From Narthecium ossifragum (Eukaryota; Streptophyta; Magnoliopsida; Dioscoreales; Nartheciaceae): DNA of 64,000 nt. Positions within the stretch are counted from its first letter, which is position 1, and every line of letters starts with the position of its first letter. The stretch spans positions 7,886,010 to 7,950,009 of the forward strand of contig OY986972.1 of NCBI GenBank assembly GCA_963920575.1, in the 5' to 3' direction. Under the pieces are notes generated by a model. The model saw nothing but the letters and a program-made list of their open reading frames with translations, did not search any database and had not been told where the DNA came from. The position numbers and the translations under genes are program-made. Of the stretch, positions 57,501 through 64,000 are shown piece by piece.

Positions 57501-60500
57501 GAGAACTCCATGGGGCAAGGTTTCCTAGAGAATATCTTTTCATCAACAAAGCATTGAGAGGCTGAGTGAAGCACTCTTTCGAGAAAGTTGAGTAAAGTAC
57601 TCCCCTTCCAAACTATCCAATTTTCTTCCAACCTCACCCTCCTCCCTCCATCATTTGCCCTCAGGAATCTTTCACCGCCCCTCTATCTGCCTATCTCCAC
57701 CCTGACCTCCGTTAGTGTCGTCCCCATCTGCCGCAACTATCTGGCTTCGCTCGCACTCCATTAGCTTGACCTCCTCTTTAGCCCTGGCTAGCCCTTAGGA
57801 CTCCTCCATCTTCTCTCACGAACTCCAACCACGCCTAGTCACATCCAGACACCCCTTTGATTACCTCCCGGCTTAGCTTACCTTGTCCGACCTGAGCCAT
57901 TGTTGTCGCTCCCCCTTGTCCGCGGACGCCTTTCCTCGATGTCAGCGCCTCCAAGCTGAACATGGACCGCCTTCCTCCAATGAGAAACCTTTCCCCAGTC
58001 CAACTCCAACTTGGATTCCTGATTAAGTAGGATTTCTAGTTCATTCTCATCTATTTCAGTTTCTATTTGGGCAAACCCTCTTCCCCTTCTCCTATTTTAT
58101 CCGTAGCTTGCTCCCCAAGCCAAACCCCCTTCTCCTAGCTGAAATCCTCTTACCTATAACTGTAACGACCCGAATTCTGAAGAGGAAACCTCATCCTCTA
58201 ACATGACACGAGACGAAACACACAGACTAAGAATGCTTAACCAAAAGAAATATCATACTAGAAAAAGAAACTCTTACTGACAATCAAACTAAGACAATAT
58301 TCTGGAAAAGAGAAAGTGACTAATAAGCAACTCAGACCTTAAACTGAAATAATCTTCCTAAAAAGTCACATAAAACATGATTAAAACTGAAAGAAGCTAT
58401 AAACTAGTTCTAAACTCTTCTCTTCTTTACTCCCATCCCCGCGCCTACGCAGAATCTTAGGTATCTGAAAAAAATCATCTATCTCATGAGCATAAAGCCC
58501 AGTAGCAAACAACACATAATAGAATGATATTCAAACAAAAGTGTTCGCAAAACAAAAACTGAATTAAAGCACATCACTTGAGAAAGAGAATAATCATACT
58601 TTATTAAAGTTAAAAGCTGGACTTTTCATGCCCATAAATCACACTTAAAGCTCTTGCATGACATGAACTTTGATGTATGATATAATGAGATGTATCTTTT
58701 TGGCTCTATCGTCGAGTACTATAGCGGTGTCTGGTGATAGCACCCTACGTGCGCTTGAGATAACTATCCTTATTCATGCTAGCATAAGGTCGAGCTTCGG
58801 CTCTTTCGGACTCAAACGCCCAGGACCCACAGTTGGTCTTGACCAAACAATGAACCCTTAGAAGTACTCATCCTTAGCTGCCCAGTCATGACAATTAAGG
58901 ACATCTTAGATCTCATTCCACCTTGGTGGTAATTTTTTCTTGGCAAACATGCACGCTATGCACATGCAATGCTTTTGGATATGTACTTAAACATGCTGAA
59001 ACATATGCGTAGAGATGATCATGCATAGTCATACATACACATGAGATGCGATGTTCAAAAGCTTGACATCATAAATTCATAAAGCGATGCACATTCATTA
59101 ATCATGAGCAAGAAAGAACAAATTGACTAAACTGCTGAATACTTTAAAGAATGTAGGAAGTCTGCATACATAAGAACTGTAAATCTGACACATTACAAAT
59201 CTGCAGTAGACTGAACTTTAAAAACGCAGAAATCATAATAACTTGCCTCTATACAGATCTGGAAATCTGAAATATTAAAATCTGTAGCAACAACAACCTA
59301 GGTCTCATTTATAATGCTACATACATCTCTTTTATAACCTGACAGTTGATGTAAAATTTACCAAGCTAAGAATATACATACATGGCTGCAGATATGAGTA
59401 TTTCACTAGATTCTAGAACAGAAATAACATATGACCGTCTTATACTAGGGATCATACATTCAATACCGATTCCTCAACTAATGACTGTCATACGAGTAAC
59501 TAAGTACATGGGAAGATCTGATTTTTTGAAATCAGTCCTTCAGTATACTCAAACAACACTTAAAACCCCAATTGTATAATTAAAACTTAAGTTTGGAAAT
59601 CTGTAACAAGAATAAAAAAAAAAATCTGTGATTTGAATTCTGGAAACTGAAACCTGAATTCTGAAACCCTAACCCTAAAGTTTAAACACTAAAATAGAAA
59701 AAGATCCACACTCAAGTTAGGGTAGCATCTATTACATGTGTACCTACCTTGTCCTTCAAAAGCCCTAGTATTGAACCCTTGCAGCCAACCGAACAGCCCC
59801 CAAAGCTCTCTTGAACGCAGAACTTGAAGAAAGAGAGGAGAAAGATACGTATAAAACCCTAAAATAAGGGTTGTGGCTATTATATGTAATAGGAAATCTG
59901 GATTCTAATAATTAGAGTCCTAATGGATTCTAACCTAATCCAATTGGTTATTTATAAGAACTTAAACACAACCTTTTAATAGACTTAGTTGACTAGACCT
60001 AATTCTAATTGGATTCAAACCAACTTATAGTTGCTGGGATTTGGTCTAAATAGAGTCTTAATTGACTCAAACTCTTACAATTAGGTCTCAAAAAGGTACT
60101 TTAGGCTAACCTAATCAACTAGGGTTACAATTAACTGATTTACTATCCTAATTAGAGTCTTAATCCAATGTGAACTCTAGGGCATCTCTCAATTTTGGGA
60201 TTTTACAATAATACCCTGGCCAAGTTTGGAGCCAACTTCTGGCCCAAGCTCCACTTATGCCTTTTCACCCTAGAATCCACCAACCACTTTGCCAGACTCG
60301 GCAAACGCCGAGGTACTAGAGCTCATGAGCTGTACGCGAGTAACAGAATCTTCAATGTTGTAACACCACTCCTTAAAATCTTCCTCCTATTCTTTTTTAT
60401 CTCCTTTGAGATCTATTGTCATCATTTTCTAGGTCACTTCGACGTCTAAAAATACGATAGATTGTCCATGACCCCATTATAGGCGTACTTGAACAAGCTA

Positions 60501-62301
60501 GTGATGGAGGATGATATATTGTGTACATGTACTTGCATAGCAAAACCTTGGTCTATATTTGTTTATTGGCGCCAAATTCAGCCAAGTTTTCTGCGCATTG
60601 TAGTACTAGTATCCATTCCTGAGATACTTTGGTATTCCTTTGAAAAGGCTTGAAGGACATTACACTACTTGGATACCAAAAAGAATGAGTTCAATACCTA
60701 ATCGACGAAAGCACTTATTTGGCTCTTGTGGATCAAGCAAAATATTTCTGGGTTTAGTTTAACCAGATCAGAATCTAGAAAGACAAGAATGAACCTTTGC
60801 TTCCATGGTCATAGGAATTCGCTCCTTAAGCTACTGCCTCTGTTGACCAAGTTGATCTGCCTTGTTGTTGATACAAGATGGAATTTATCTGAGATCAATC
60901 GTGCATTTGGCTTTCTCTCTGCATGCCAGCGAGCACTAAGATGTTTCTTATGTCAACATATTAGCTCTTAGGTAACTGCAGCACCTTAACTATTTTGGGA
61001 TGCTGTTGCTTATACAGTTACAAGCCAATTTGGTATAAATATGAACATGGCATCACTACATCTTCAGCAGACTATGTTAAGGTATTAAAGGTGCCAAGGT
61101 CAGGATTTTCATGATCTGCTGTTTCTCTGACTACCGATGGTAAGGTTCTTGCATGTTGGCATGATTCATTTGTAGTTTTAGACGGCCTTATCAGGTTACA
61201 TTTTTATGTTTTATACATTTGTCATGTAATGGAGCATCCAAGGTTAGTGCAATATGTTGGCTAAGTGCTCCTATTGATTTGCGATAATTGGTTAAGTTAA
61301 AGAATGATCTCAAGGTTGGCTTCTTTCCAGAGTTGAATCTGATCATGAATGAAGTTCCCAAAAAAATAATGATAAACAGATGTAAAAAAGTTTCTTATCA
61401 AACAAGCTTATTGATTTTTGCACGCATAGCTTGGAGGTAGGAATGGCAATGAGTTTGGTGAGGTAGAGCTTGTGTGAAGTCAGTTTCCTCTATAAATATA
61501 TACTTGGTTGAATAGAACCCCGCTCGACTTGTCAGGTGGATTGAGAAGACTTCACTCAAACATTCTGGTGTGTCAGAGGTTCTAACTTGACTCATGTGTT
61601 TCGATTATTAGCAATGTTGTATCGACTGTGCTTTTCTTGAACTAAGTCAAACCCCATGTGCAGACATAGAGCTGACCTTACAAAATCCAACTCATATGGC
61701 TTGATCCCCAAATCATTTCGATCTATTTAGAATGCGTCGACTTTACATGACCCAACTTATTGACGATTTGAGAGACAACTTGCTTCACCACATACTTACC
61801 ATGGAAAACACTATTTCCCTTGGTATGTGAAAAAACCCTTTAACAATTACACGTCATCAATTACACCACATACTTACCATGGAAAACACTAATGCTTCAC
61901 CACACAAGCCTCTACACGTCATCAAGAACATCACTAACTCTCACAGTGAAGATAAGATAGAAACTTCACATAGCAAGTCCATATTACAGAAATATCCACA
62001 ACTTCTTCAATGTATATTGTCTCGTAAGCATTGACTCGACAATTACATTGACATACATCATCCATAACCTGCTGAACTCGTGCCGTCACTCCCGATCGAT
62101 CATGCTGGTGGTCCTTAATGCATTACGTGGTAGAGAAATAGCGTGGTATATTATTCAAAGTTGCGTTTTGCTTATGGTTTTTCATGTTCCATCTCAGCTA
62201 TTTCCTCCACAAGATTGGCTTGTTGGATCAAGCTTGCCTTCAAAGTTTGTTCCAAGTACCATCCAAATGGTCCTTGACATGTTGACTCTCGACAATGTCA
62301 G
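28616..62301 (+). CDS. IDE: Insulin-degrading-enzyme-like M16 zinc metallopeptidase (partial, 14 exons, continues beyond window)
   Basis: Plant insulin-degrading-enzyme homologue, an inverzincin that cleaves small peptides in an enclosed chamber and is peroxisomal in Arabidopsis. Exons: 28616-28738, 28826-28901, 30474-30541, 36281-36372, 36468-36541, 36638-36681, 39046-39097, 45708-45830, 45906-46018, 46174-46336, 49437-49529, 49658-49743, 51021-51107, 62198-62301. All junctions have GT/AG and phases agree, giving 433 codons without a stop. HFLEH (residues 64-68) supplies two zinc His and the catalytic Glu. The third ligand, Glu145 in AVDSE, is 77 residues after His68, the same spacing as in human IDE. 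The M16 domain is followed by the first M16_C domain (about 190-370) and the start of the middle domain. The full family length is about 970, so over half, including any C-terminal peroxisome signal, lies to the right. It appears functional despite its transposon-filled introns. Confidence 0.93.
28739..28825 (+). other. IDE intron 1, short and readable
   Basis: 87 bp, gt...gcag. It has no stop in phase, so retention would insert 29 residues between Lys41 and Ala42 without breaking the frame. Confidence 0.8.
28826..28901 (+). CDS. IDE: IDE exon 2
   Basis: Residues 42-67, ending in AHFL plus the first base of the catalytic Glu codon. Contains the first zinc His64. Confidence 0.93.
28902..30473 (+). 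other. IDE intron 2
   Basis: 1.57 kb, AT-rich. A ggggcggagccagg phrase at about 29527 resembles a hAT-type terminus, without a partner. Nothing else recognised. Confidence 0.6.
30474..30541 (+). CDS. IDE: IDE exon 3
   Basis: Completes Glu67 and gives His68 of HxxEH, then MLFYASERYPVEDSYSKFIS and Glu89. Confidence 0.93.
30542..36280 (+). other. IDE intron 3
   Basis: 5.7 kb. Holds a solo LTR at 33442-35508. The rest (30542-33441 and 35509-36280) is AT-rich with no gene recognised; an 81-codon frame at 32092-32337 has no known relative. Confidence 0.7.
33442..35508 (+). mobile_element. Solo LTR, family B, copy 1 (IDE intron 3)
   Basis: 2067 bp, starts tgtaacgatccgaat and ends gggattttaca. Flanked by cacct (33437-33441) and caccc (35509-35513), a 4-of-5 target duplication. 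It matches 58161-60207 end to end in the same orientation, with at least two deletions near the 5' end (around 33500 and 33585) relative to that copy. No internal retrotransposon sequence is present. Confidence 0.85.
36281..36372 (+). CDS. IDE: IDE exon 4
   Basis: Residues 90-120, from HGGSTNAFTASEDTNFYFDI to ALD plus two bases of Arg. The GGSTNA strand is conserved at the active-site cleft of M16 peptidases. Confidence 0.93.
36468..36541 (+). CDS. IDE: IDE exon 5
   Basis: Residues 120-145, FAQFFIRPLMSPDATLREIK and AVDS plus the first base of Glu145, the third zinc ligand. Confidence 0.93.
36638..36681 (+). CDS. IDE: IDE exon 6
   Basis: Residues 145-159, ENQKNLLSDGWRMSQ. The 96-bp intron 5 splits the codon of zinc ligand Glu145. 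Confidence 0.92.
36682..39045 (+). other. IDE intron 6
   Basis: 2.4 kb containing the fold-back element at 37993-38472. After it, 38500-38740 carries a degraded (c)ggcac/gtgcc-rich repeat related in style to pieces at 44460-44680 and 63325-63578. Confidence 0.65.
37993..38472. mobile_element. Fold-back MULE-type element in IDE intron 6
   Basis: About 480 bp. Left arm 37993-38195 and right arm about 38275-38472 are inverted copies (tcaaatatgc, tttggtccctcaa, agacttcca, gtgttaacggaact blocks). Flanked by ttttaaca on both sides (37985-37992 and 38473-38480). A third terminus-like copy lies in the middle at about 38212-38270 in left-arm orientation. No coding capacity. Confidence 0.75.
39046..39097 (+). 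CDS. IDE: IDE exon 7
   Basis: Residues 160-176, LQKHLSSKDHPYHKFST, plus the first base of Gly177. Confidence 0.93.
39509..39546. repeat. (GA)n microsatellite
   Basis: Unbroken gagaga run of about 38 bp followed by a short G run. Open frames rich in RERE come from it. Confidence 0.85.
39808..41248 (-). mobile_element. 3' LTR of the gag-only element
   Basis: 1441 bp, TG...CA bordered (tgtcaccggg...cccctgaca on the plus strand). Longer than the partner LTR mainly because of extra copies of a 15-bp unit near 40975-41035. Confidence 0.88.
40970..41036. repeat. 15-bp minisatellite in the 3' LTR
   Basis: Unit catgccgcatcgcgc repeated about four times. The matching place in the other LTR (about 43915-43950) has roughly two imperfect units. 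Frames reading MPHRA or MRHGA repeats are by-products. Confidence 0.8.
41581..42072. repeat. 246-bp tandem duplication within gag
   Basis: ctgactccttcaattggccc starts at 41581 and again at 41827, exactly 246 bp (82 codons) apart. The two units are nearly identical through ctgcaagaaaattaaagagc to aaggaacggagagcttctc. Confidence 0.88.
42736..42748 (-). other. Primer binding site of the gag-only element
   Basis: On the minus strand TGGCATCAGAGCC begins two bases after the 5' LTR. It differs at one base from TGGTATCAGAGC, the usual initiator-Met tRNA primer site of plant elements. This fixes the orientation. Confidence 0.85.
42751..44148 (-). mobile_element. 5' LTR of the gag-only element
   Basis: 1398 bp, tgtcaccggg...cccctgata; the last CA has become TA. 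High similarity to 39808-41248 over its length, including the atgagatc, ctctcgc and ggatttagg blocks. Confidence 0.88.
44460..44690. repeat. Degraded GTGCC/GGCAC-type repeat
   Basis: Phrases ccccgtgccaatac, gaagagctt, gctggcatgaagt and ccggcacgacag match 38590-38720 in the same order, so the two are diverged copies of one interspersed repeat. Confidence 0.5.
45708..45830 (+). CDS. IDE: IDE exon 8
   Basis: Residues 177-218, including NWDTLEAVPKAKGLDTRHEL, YSANLMHLVVYGR. Start of the first M16_C domain follows. Confidence 0.94.
45906..46018 (+). CDS. IDE: IDE exon 9
   Basis: Residues 218-255, ESLDELQSLVEKKFQDIRNI and SGRPCSSEHLQ. The acceptor (gttgaag) follows a weak pyrimidine tract, and intron 8 is only 75 bp. 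Confidence 0.9.
46174..46336 (+). CDS. IDE: IDE exon 10
   Basis: Residues 256-310, ILVKAIPIKQGNTLRVTWPI, then the strongly conserved LGHLIGHEGEGSLFF. Confidence 0.95.
47926..47934. repeat. Left target-site duplication of the intron-10 MULE
   Basis: taattaaaa, identical to 49243-49251; nine bases is the MULE signature length. Confidence 0.88.
47935..49242. mobile_element. Non-autonomous MULE (Pack-MULE-like) in IDE intron 10
   Basis: 1308 bp with TIRs of about 185 bp (47935-48120 and 49057-49242) that are over 85 percent alike by eye, starting gggttaataacagttt. A perfect 9-bp duplication flanks it. The inside is GC-rich, unlike the host intron, with frames of 209 codons (48099-48728) and 81 codons (48530-48775). 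The segment KLMAHLCEAVDRMELPRVRE at about 48593 looks protein-like, but I recognise no donor gene. A 45-bp block (gatcaccccctcttcctctc) near 48845 recurs near 49013. Confidence 0.88.
49243..49251. repeat. Right target-site duplication of the intron-10 MULE
   Basis: taattaaaa, perfect copy of 47926-47934. Confidence 0.88.
49437..49529 (+). CDS. IDE: IDE exon 11
   Basis: Residues 310-341, WAISLSAGEGEWSLEYSFFT and VVIELSDSGH. Confidence 0.95.
49658..49743 (+). CDS. IDE: IDE exon 12
   Basis: Residues 341-369, DHLEDIVGLLYKYINLLRNS and GVTKWVFDE, phase 0 at the end. Confidence 0.94.
49744..51020 (+). other. IDE intron 12
   Basis: 1.28 kb. Includes a decayed LTR-like piece from 50107 and otherwise AT-rich DNA without genes. 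Confidence 0.6.
50107..50470 (+). mobile_element. LTR-like remnant in IDE intron 12
   Basis: Begins tgtcatggccccaac and shares its order of phrases (tgtcatggcccc, gtagtattgct, gaatgagct...gctaagtaatatgga) with 53797-54245 and, loosely, with family B. No end or duplication found, so it is called a remnant only. Confidence 0.4.
51021..51107 (+). CDS. IDE: IDE exon 13
   Basis: Residues 370-398, LAAVCETGFHYRDKVSPIDY and VVGIAQSMR, phase 0 both sides. Intron 12 acceptor is tcaag. Confidence 0.93.
52127..52280. mobile_element. hAT-like terminus
   Basis: caggggcggagccaca is the common start of plant hAT-derived elements. A partner end (tggctccgcccctg) is not found, so the element is truncated or its right border has decayed. 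Confidence 0.4.
52960..53115. repeat. Tandem repeats in an LTR tail
   Basis: About three units of acaaaacatgcactccaaag followed by (t)atctgagtaagct...tacttac, roughly 40 bp each. They precede a terminus-like ggagggttgttaca at about 53502-53515, so the region is probably the 3' half of an old LTR. Confidence 0.55.
53797..56400 (+). mobile_element. LTR-like retroelement fragment in IDE intron 13
   Basis: Begins tgtcacgaccccaac, similar to starts of other LTRs in the window, with the LTR-like phrase gagatgagctaaccagctc at about 54206. The right border is not resolved. A 134-codon frame at 55470-55874 lies in it and has no known relative. Confidence 0.4.
58161..60207 (+). mobile_element. Solo LTR, family B, copy 2 (IDE intron 13)
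   Basis: 2047 bp, tgtaacgacccgaatt...gggattttaca, the same family and orientation as 33442-35508. Flanked by ataac (58156-58160) and ataat (60208-60212), 4 of 5 alike. It retains two short segments missing from copy 1. Confidence 0.85.
62198..62301 (+). CDS. IDE: IDE exon 14
   Basis: Residues 399-433, LFPPQDWLVGSSLPSKFVPS and MLTLDNV, ending inside Arg433. Next expected segment (IFWES...) is not in the window, so intron 14 runs past 64,000. Confidence 0.93.
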
Positions 62302-64000
62302 GTAACTTTGATATGCATCATAATAACTTATTCGTTAGCTTTGGTTGTGAAAGTGAGTTGTTCTCCTTTGGATCACACAGATTGTTGCATCCTAACACTT
62401 TTTCTCGTAAAAGTACTTCCCTTTTCACCATCTTTTCCGTAGGTCATTAATCTATTTGTGTCTTCTGCAAGAGATTACTGATAAAATTGCATTGAAGCTT
62501 TAGGGTTGTTTTGTGTGGATACCCCCCCCCCCCAAAAAAAAAAAAAACAATACTCAAGAATGTCATATCTTAGGTCCTAAGTTGCATCACACCATATGTG
62601 GCGATACCGGGAGTCTACTCGATATAGGTCTAACTGTTTATTATATTGTTGAATTGAACTTTTTTTTTCAATATATTTTTGGACATTATTCTTTGTGATC
62701 AAGTTCATTTTGGTCCAAGTGCTAGTCTATCATCCAACATATTCTTCTAGGCATTTGTTATCACACAATATCTATGGTCTTGTATATGTTTTCTCTAATA
62801 AAATAACTCTATCTTCACTTTTTGCTTGGCTGGTTTTGTAATTTATCTATATTCCGTAGGCTCTAATTCTAATATAGGTGCTTCCTTTTTTCCCAGAGTT
62901 CTTGGATATTATATTTTTTGTAGTATCTCTTGAATTCATGGGTTGCCACTGTTCAAACTTCCTACTAACCAAAACTTGCAGTTTCAGCAAGTTTTCTTCA
63001 CAATACAAAGCATTCAGCCGTGATACATGGATGTAAATTTATATTTGAATTACCTGAAACACGGTTTTCGATTTAAAACACGCAAGCAACCAATATTTCA
63101 CGAAAAGCCTTCAATTATTCTAGACTATACTCCCCTATCAAATGATTGCTGCACACTTTTCGCTCCTCCCCTTTGATGACTCCACCAGAAATAGACTACC
63201 GTATGCGGACTTTTTTCTCTCTTTCACTTGCGCTCTTTGATCTAGGTCCATCTTTTTTCTCCCTCTTCACACTCTTTGCTCTAAAACCAATTTCGGTAGA
63301 TCTTATCAATGATCATAGTCCTGAGTCCTGACCATGGATTGCCGTCCTGGTGGCACGCGCCATGCCGGCAGCCTGCTGGCACGGTACGTGCCACCGGCAT
63401 GGATGTGTGCCGGACCGACACGCCCCCGTGCCATTCTCGTTTTTCTTCCTCCTCCTGCTTCTTCTTCTTGGCACGGTACGGGGGGCTTCGACGCCGCTAA
63501 CCCCCTAGCACAGTACGTGTACGTGCCGAGCGGCACGCACAATGCCGGACCGGCACGGAAATCCATGGTCCTGATTGTATGTGCCGATTGGCTTTTGTTG
63601 ATCTAGTGGGTAACCAGTTCGGCTTTCATTGCTGACTATGGCACCACAATAATAGCCTAGTTGCCGCTTGGTACCAGCTCGAGCCGGTCGGCTCAGATAA
63701 TTTCGTATCGGCTTAGGCACATAGCACACATTGGTAAGGTCTGGTTACGTGGCACACATATGTTGGCTGTAGGTTATCATAGTAATGGGTTTTAAGTTTT
63801 TGGGTCTCACCTCAACCCGTTAATCATAAATTGGATATGAAGTGGAACACATTAAGCTTGGCCTATTGTTTTCTCCTTCTCTTCTTTGTTCTCTTCTTCA
63901 GACATTCCCCTGACGGCCGGCGAACGTCTTCTCTAGATCTCTCTCCTGAGGCCGCCAATCGTCTACAACATCAATCTCCATCCTTCCCTCCTCTATAGTT
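62302..64000 (+). other. IDE intron 14 (partial)
   Basis: At least 1.7 kb. Has a C12A14 homopolymer junction at 62521-62547 and a palindromic repeat at 63325-63578. No exon recognised. Confidence 0.65.
63325..63578. repeat. Palindrome-rich GGCACG element with inverted ends
   Basis: Left end gtcctgaccatggattgccg, right end reverse-complemented caggaccatggatttccgtg. The 250-bp interior is full of ggcacg, gtgcc and ccggc, so almost every part can pair with another. No coding. Looks like a small fold-back element of the same type as the diverged pieces near 38600 and 44550. Confidence 0.55.

Larger units (their letters stand above)
51108..62197 (+). other. IDE intron 13, very long
   Basis: 11.1 kb, the largest intron seen. 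Holds a hAT-like end at 52127, an LTR tail with repeats ending near 53515, an LTR-like stretch from 53797, and solo LTR copy 2 at 58161-60207. From 56,400 to 58,160 and from 60,208 to 62,197 there are no genes I can support; 61786-61893 has a 28-bp phrase (accacatacttaccatggaa core) repeated about 78 bp apart. Confidence 0.7.

Noticed and set aside
33442..60207. One giant LTR retrotransposon bounded by the two family-B LTRs
   Set aside because: Ten peptidase exons lie between them and each LTR has its own near-perfect target duplication, so they are separate solo LTRs.
1..64000. tRNA, rRNA or other structured RNA genes
   Set aside because: Looked for tRNA-type T-loop and cloverleaf signals by eye and saw none that could be supported.

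Overview
The window is plant nuclear DNA. It contains Ty3/gypsy Tekay-type and Tat-type retrotransposons, a Mutator-like transposon carrying a plant mobile domain gene, Pack-type elements with captured gene pieces, and an intron-rich zinc-peptidase gene whose protein resembles angiosperm peroxisomal insulin-degrading enzymes. The wording of that protein and the many multi-kilobase, TE-filled introns suggest a non-model monocot (possibly magnoliid) with a large genome. The species cannot be fixed from the sequence alone.

Left part (1-28,443) is almost entirely transposable elements. From left to right: the 3' half of a Tekay/Del chromovirus (pol remnant, then a 2.3-kb 3' LTR ending at 4894); a Tat-lineage gypsy element on the minus strand (5604-15882) with ORF1, gag, pro, RT, RNase H, second RNase H and integrase plus its 5' LTR, but no recognisable 3' LTR; purine-rich and 33-bp tandem-repeat DNA; a complete MULE (17508-23136, long TIRs, 10-bp target duplication) with a decayed MuDR transposase followed by a decayed plant-mobile-domain gene; a TIR element carrying the C-terminal half of a GRF zinc-finger/membrane protein and split by a solo LTR of the Tekay family (23420-25615, target duplication ctctc); and a TIR element with captured fragments, one resembling an F-box/kelch protein, that ends only about 170 bp upstream of the host gene.

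Right part (28,616 to the window end) is one host gene: an M16 metallopeptidase of the insulin-degrading-enzyme type. Fourteen exons (about 433 codons, a bit under half of the usual protein) can be placed with GT/AG borders and continuous phase. The zinc site (HxxEH plus a Glu 77 residues later) is intact. Its introns hold two solo LTRs of one family, a fold-back MULE-type element, a gag-only LTR element in reverse orientation, a non-autonomous MULE with a perfect 9-bp target duplication, and several older remnants. The gene continues past 64,000.

The most unusual structure is in the Tekay-family LTRs. The self-complementary octamer GATCGATC recurs as pairs whose starts are about 22 bp apart, each pair able to fold into a hairpin, and the pairs themselves recur about every 70 bp. 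The layout is conserved in two diverged LTR copies, so it looks like an architectural feature of the family.
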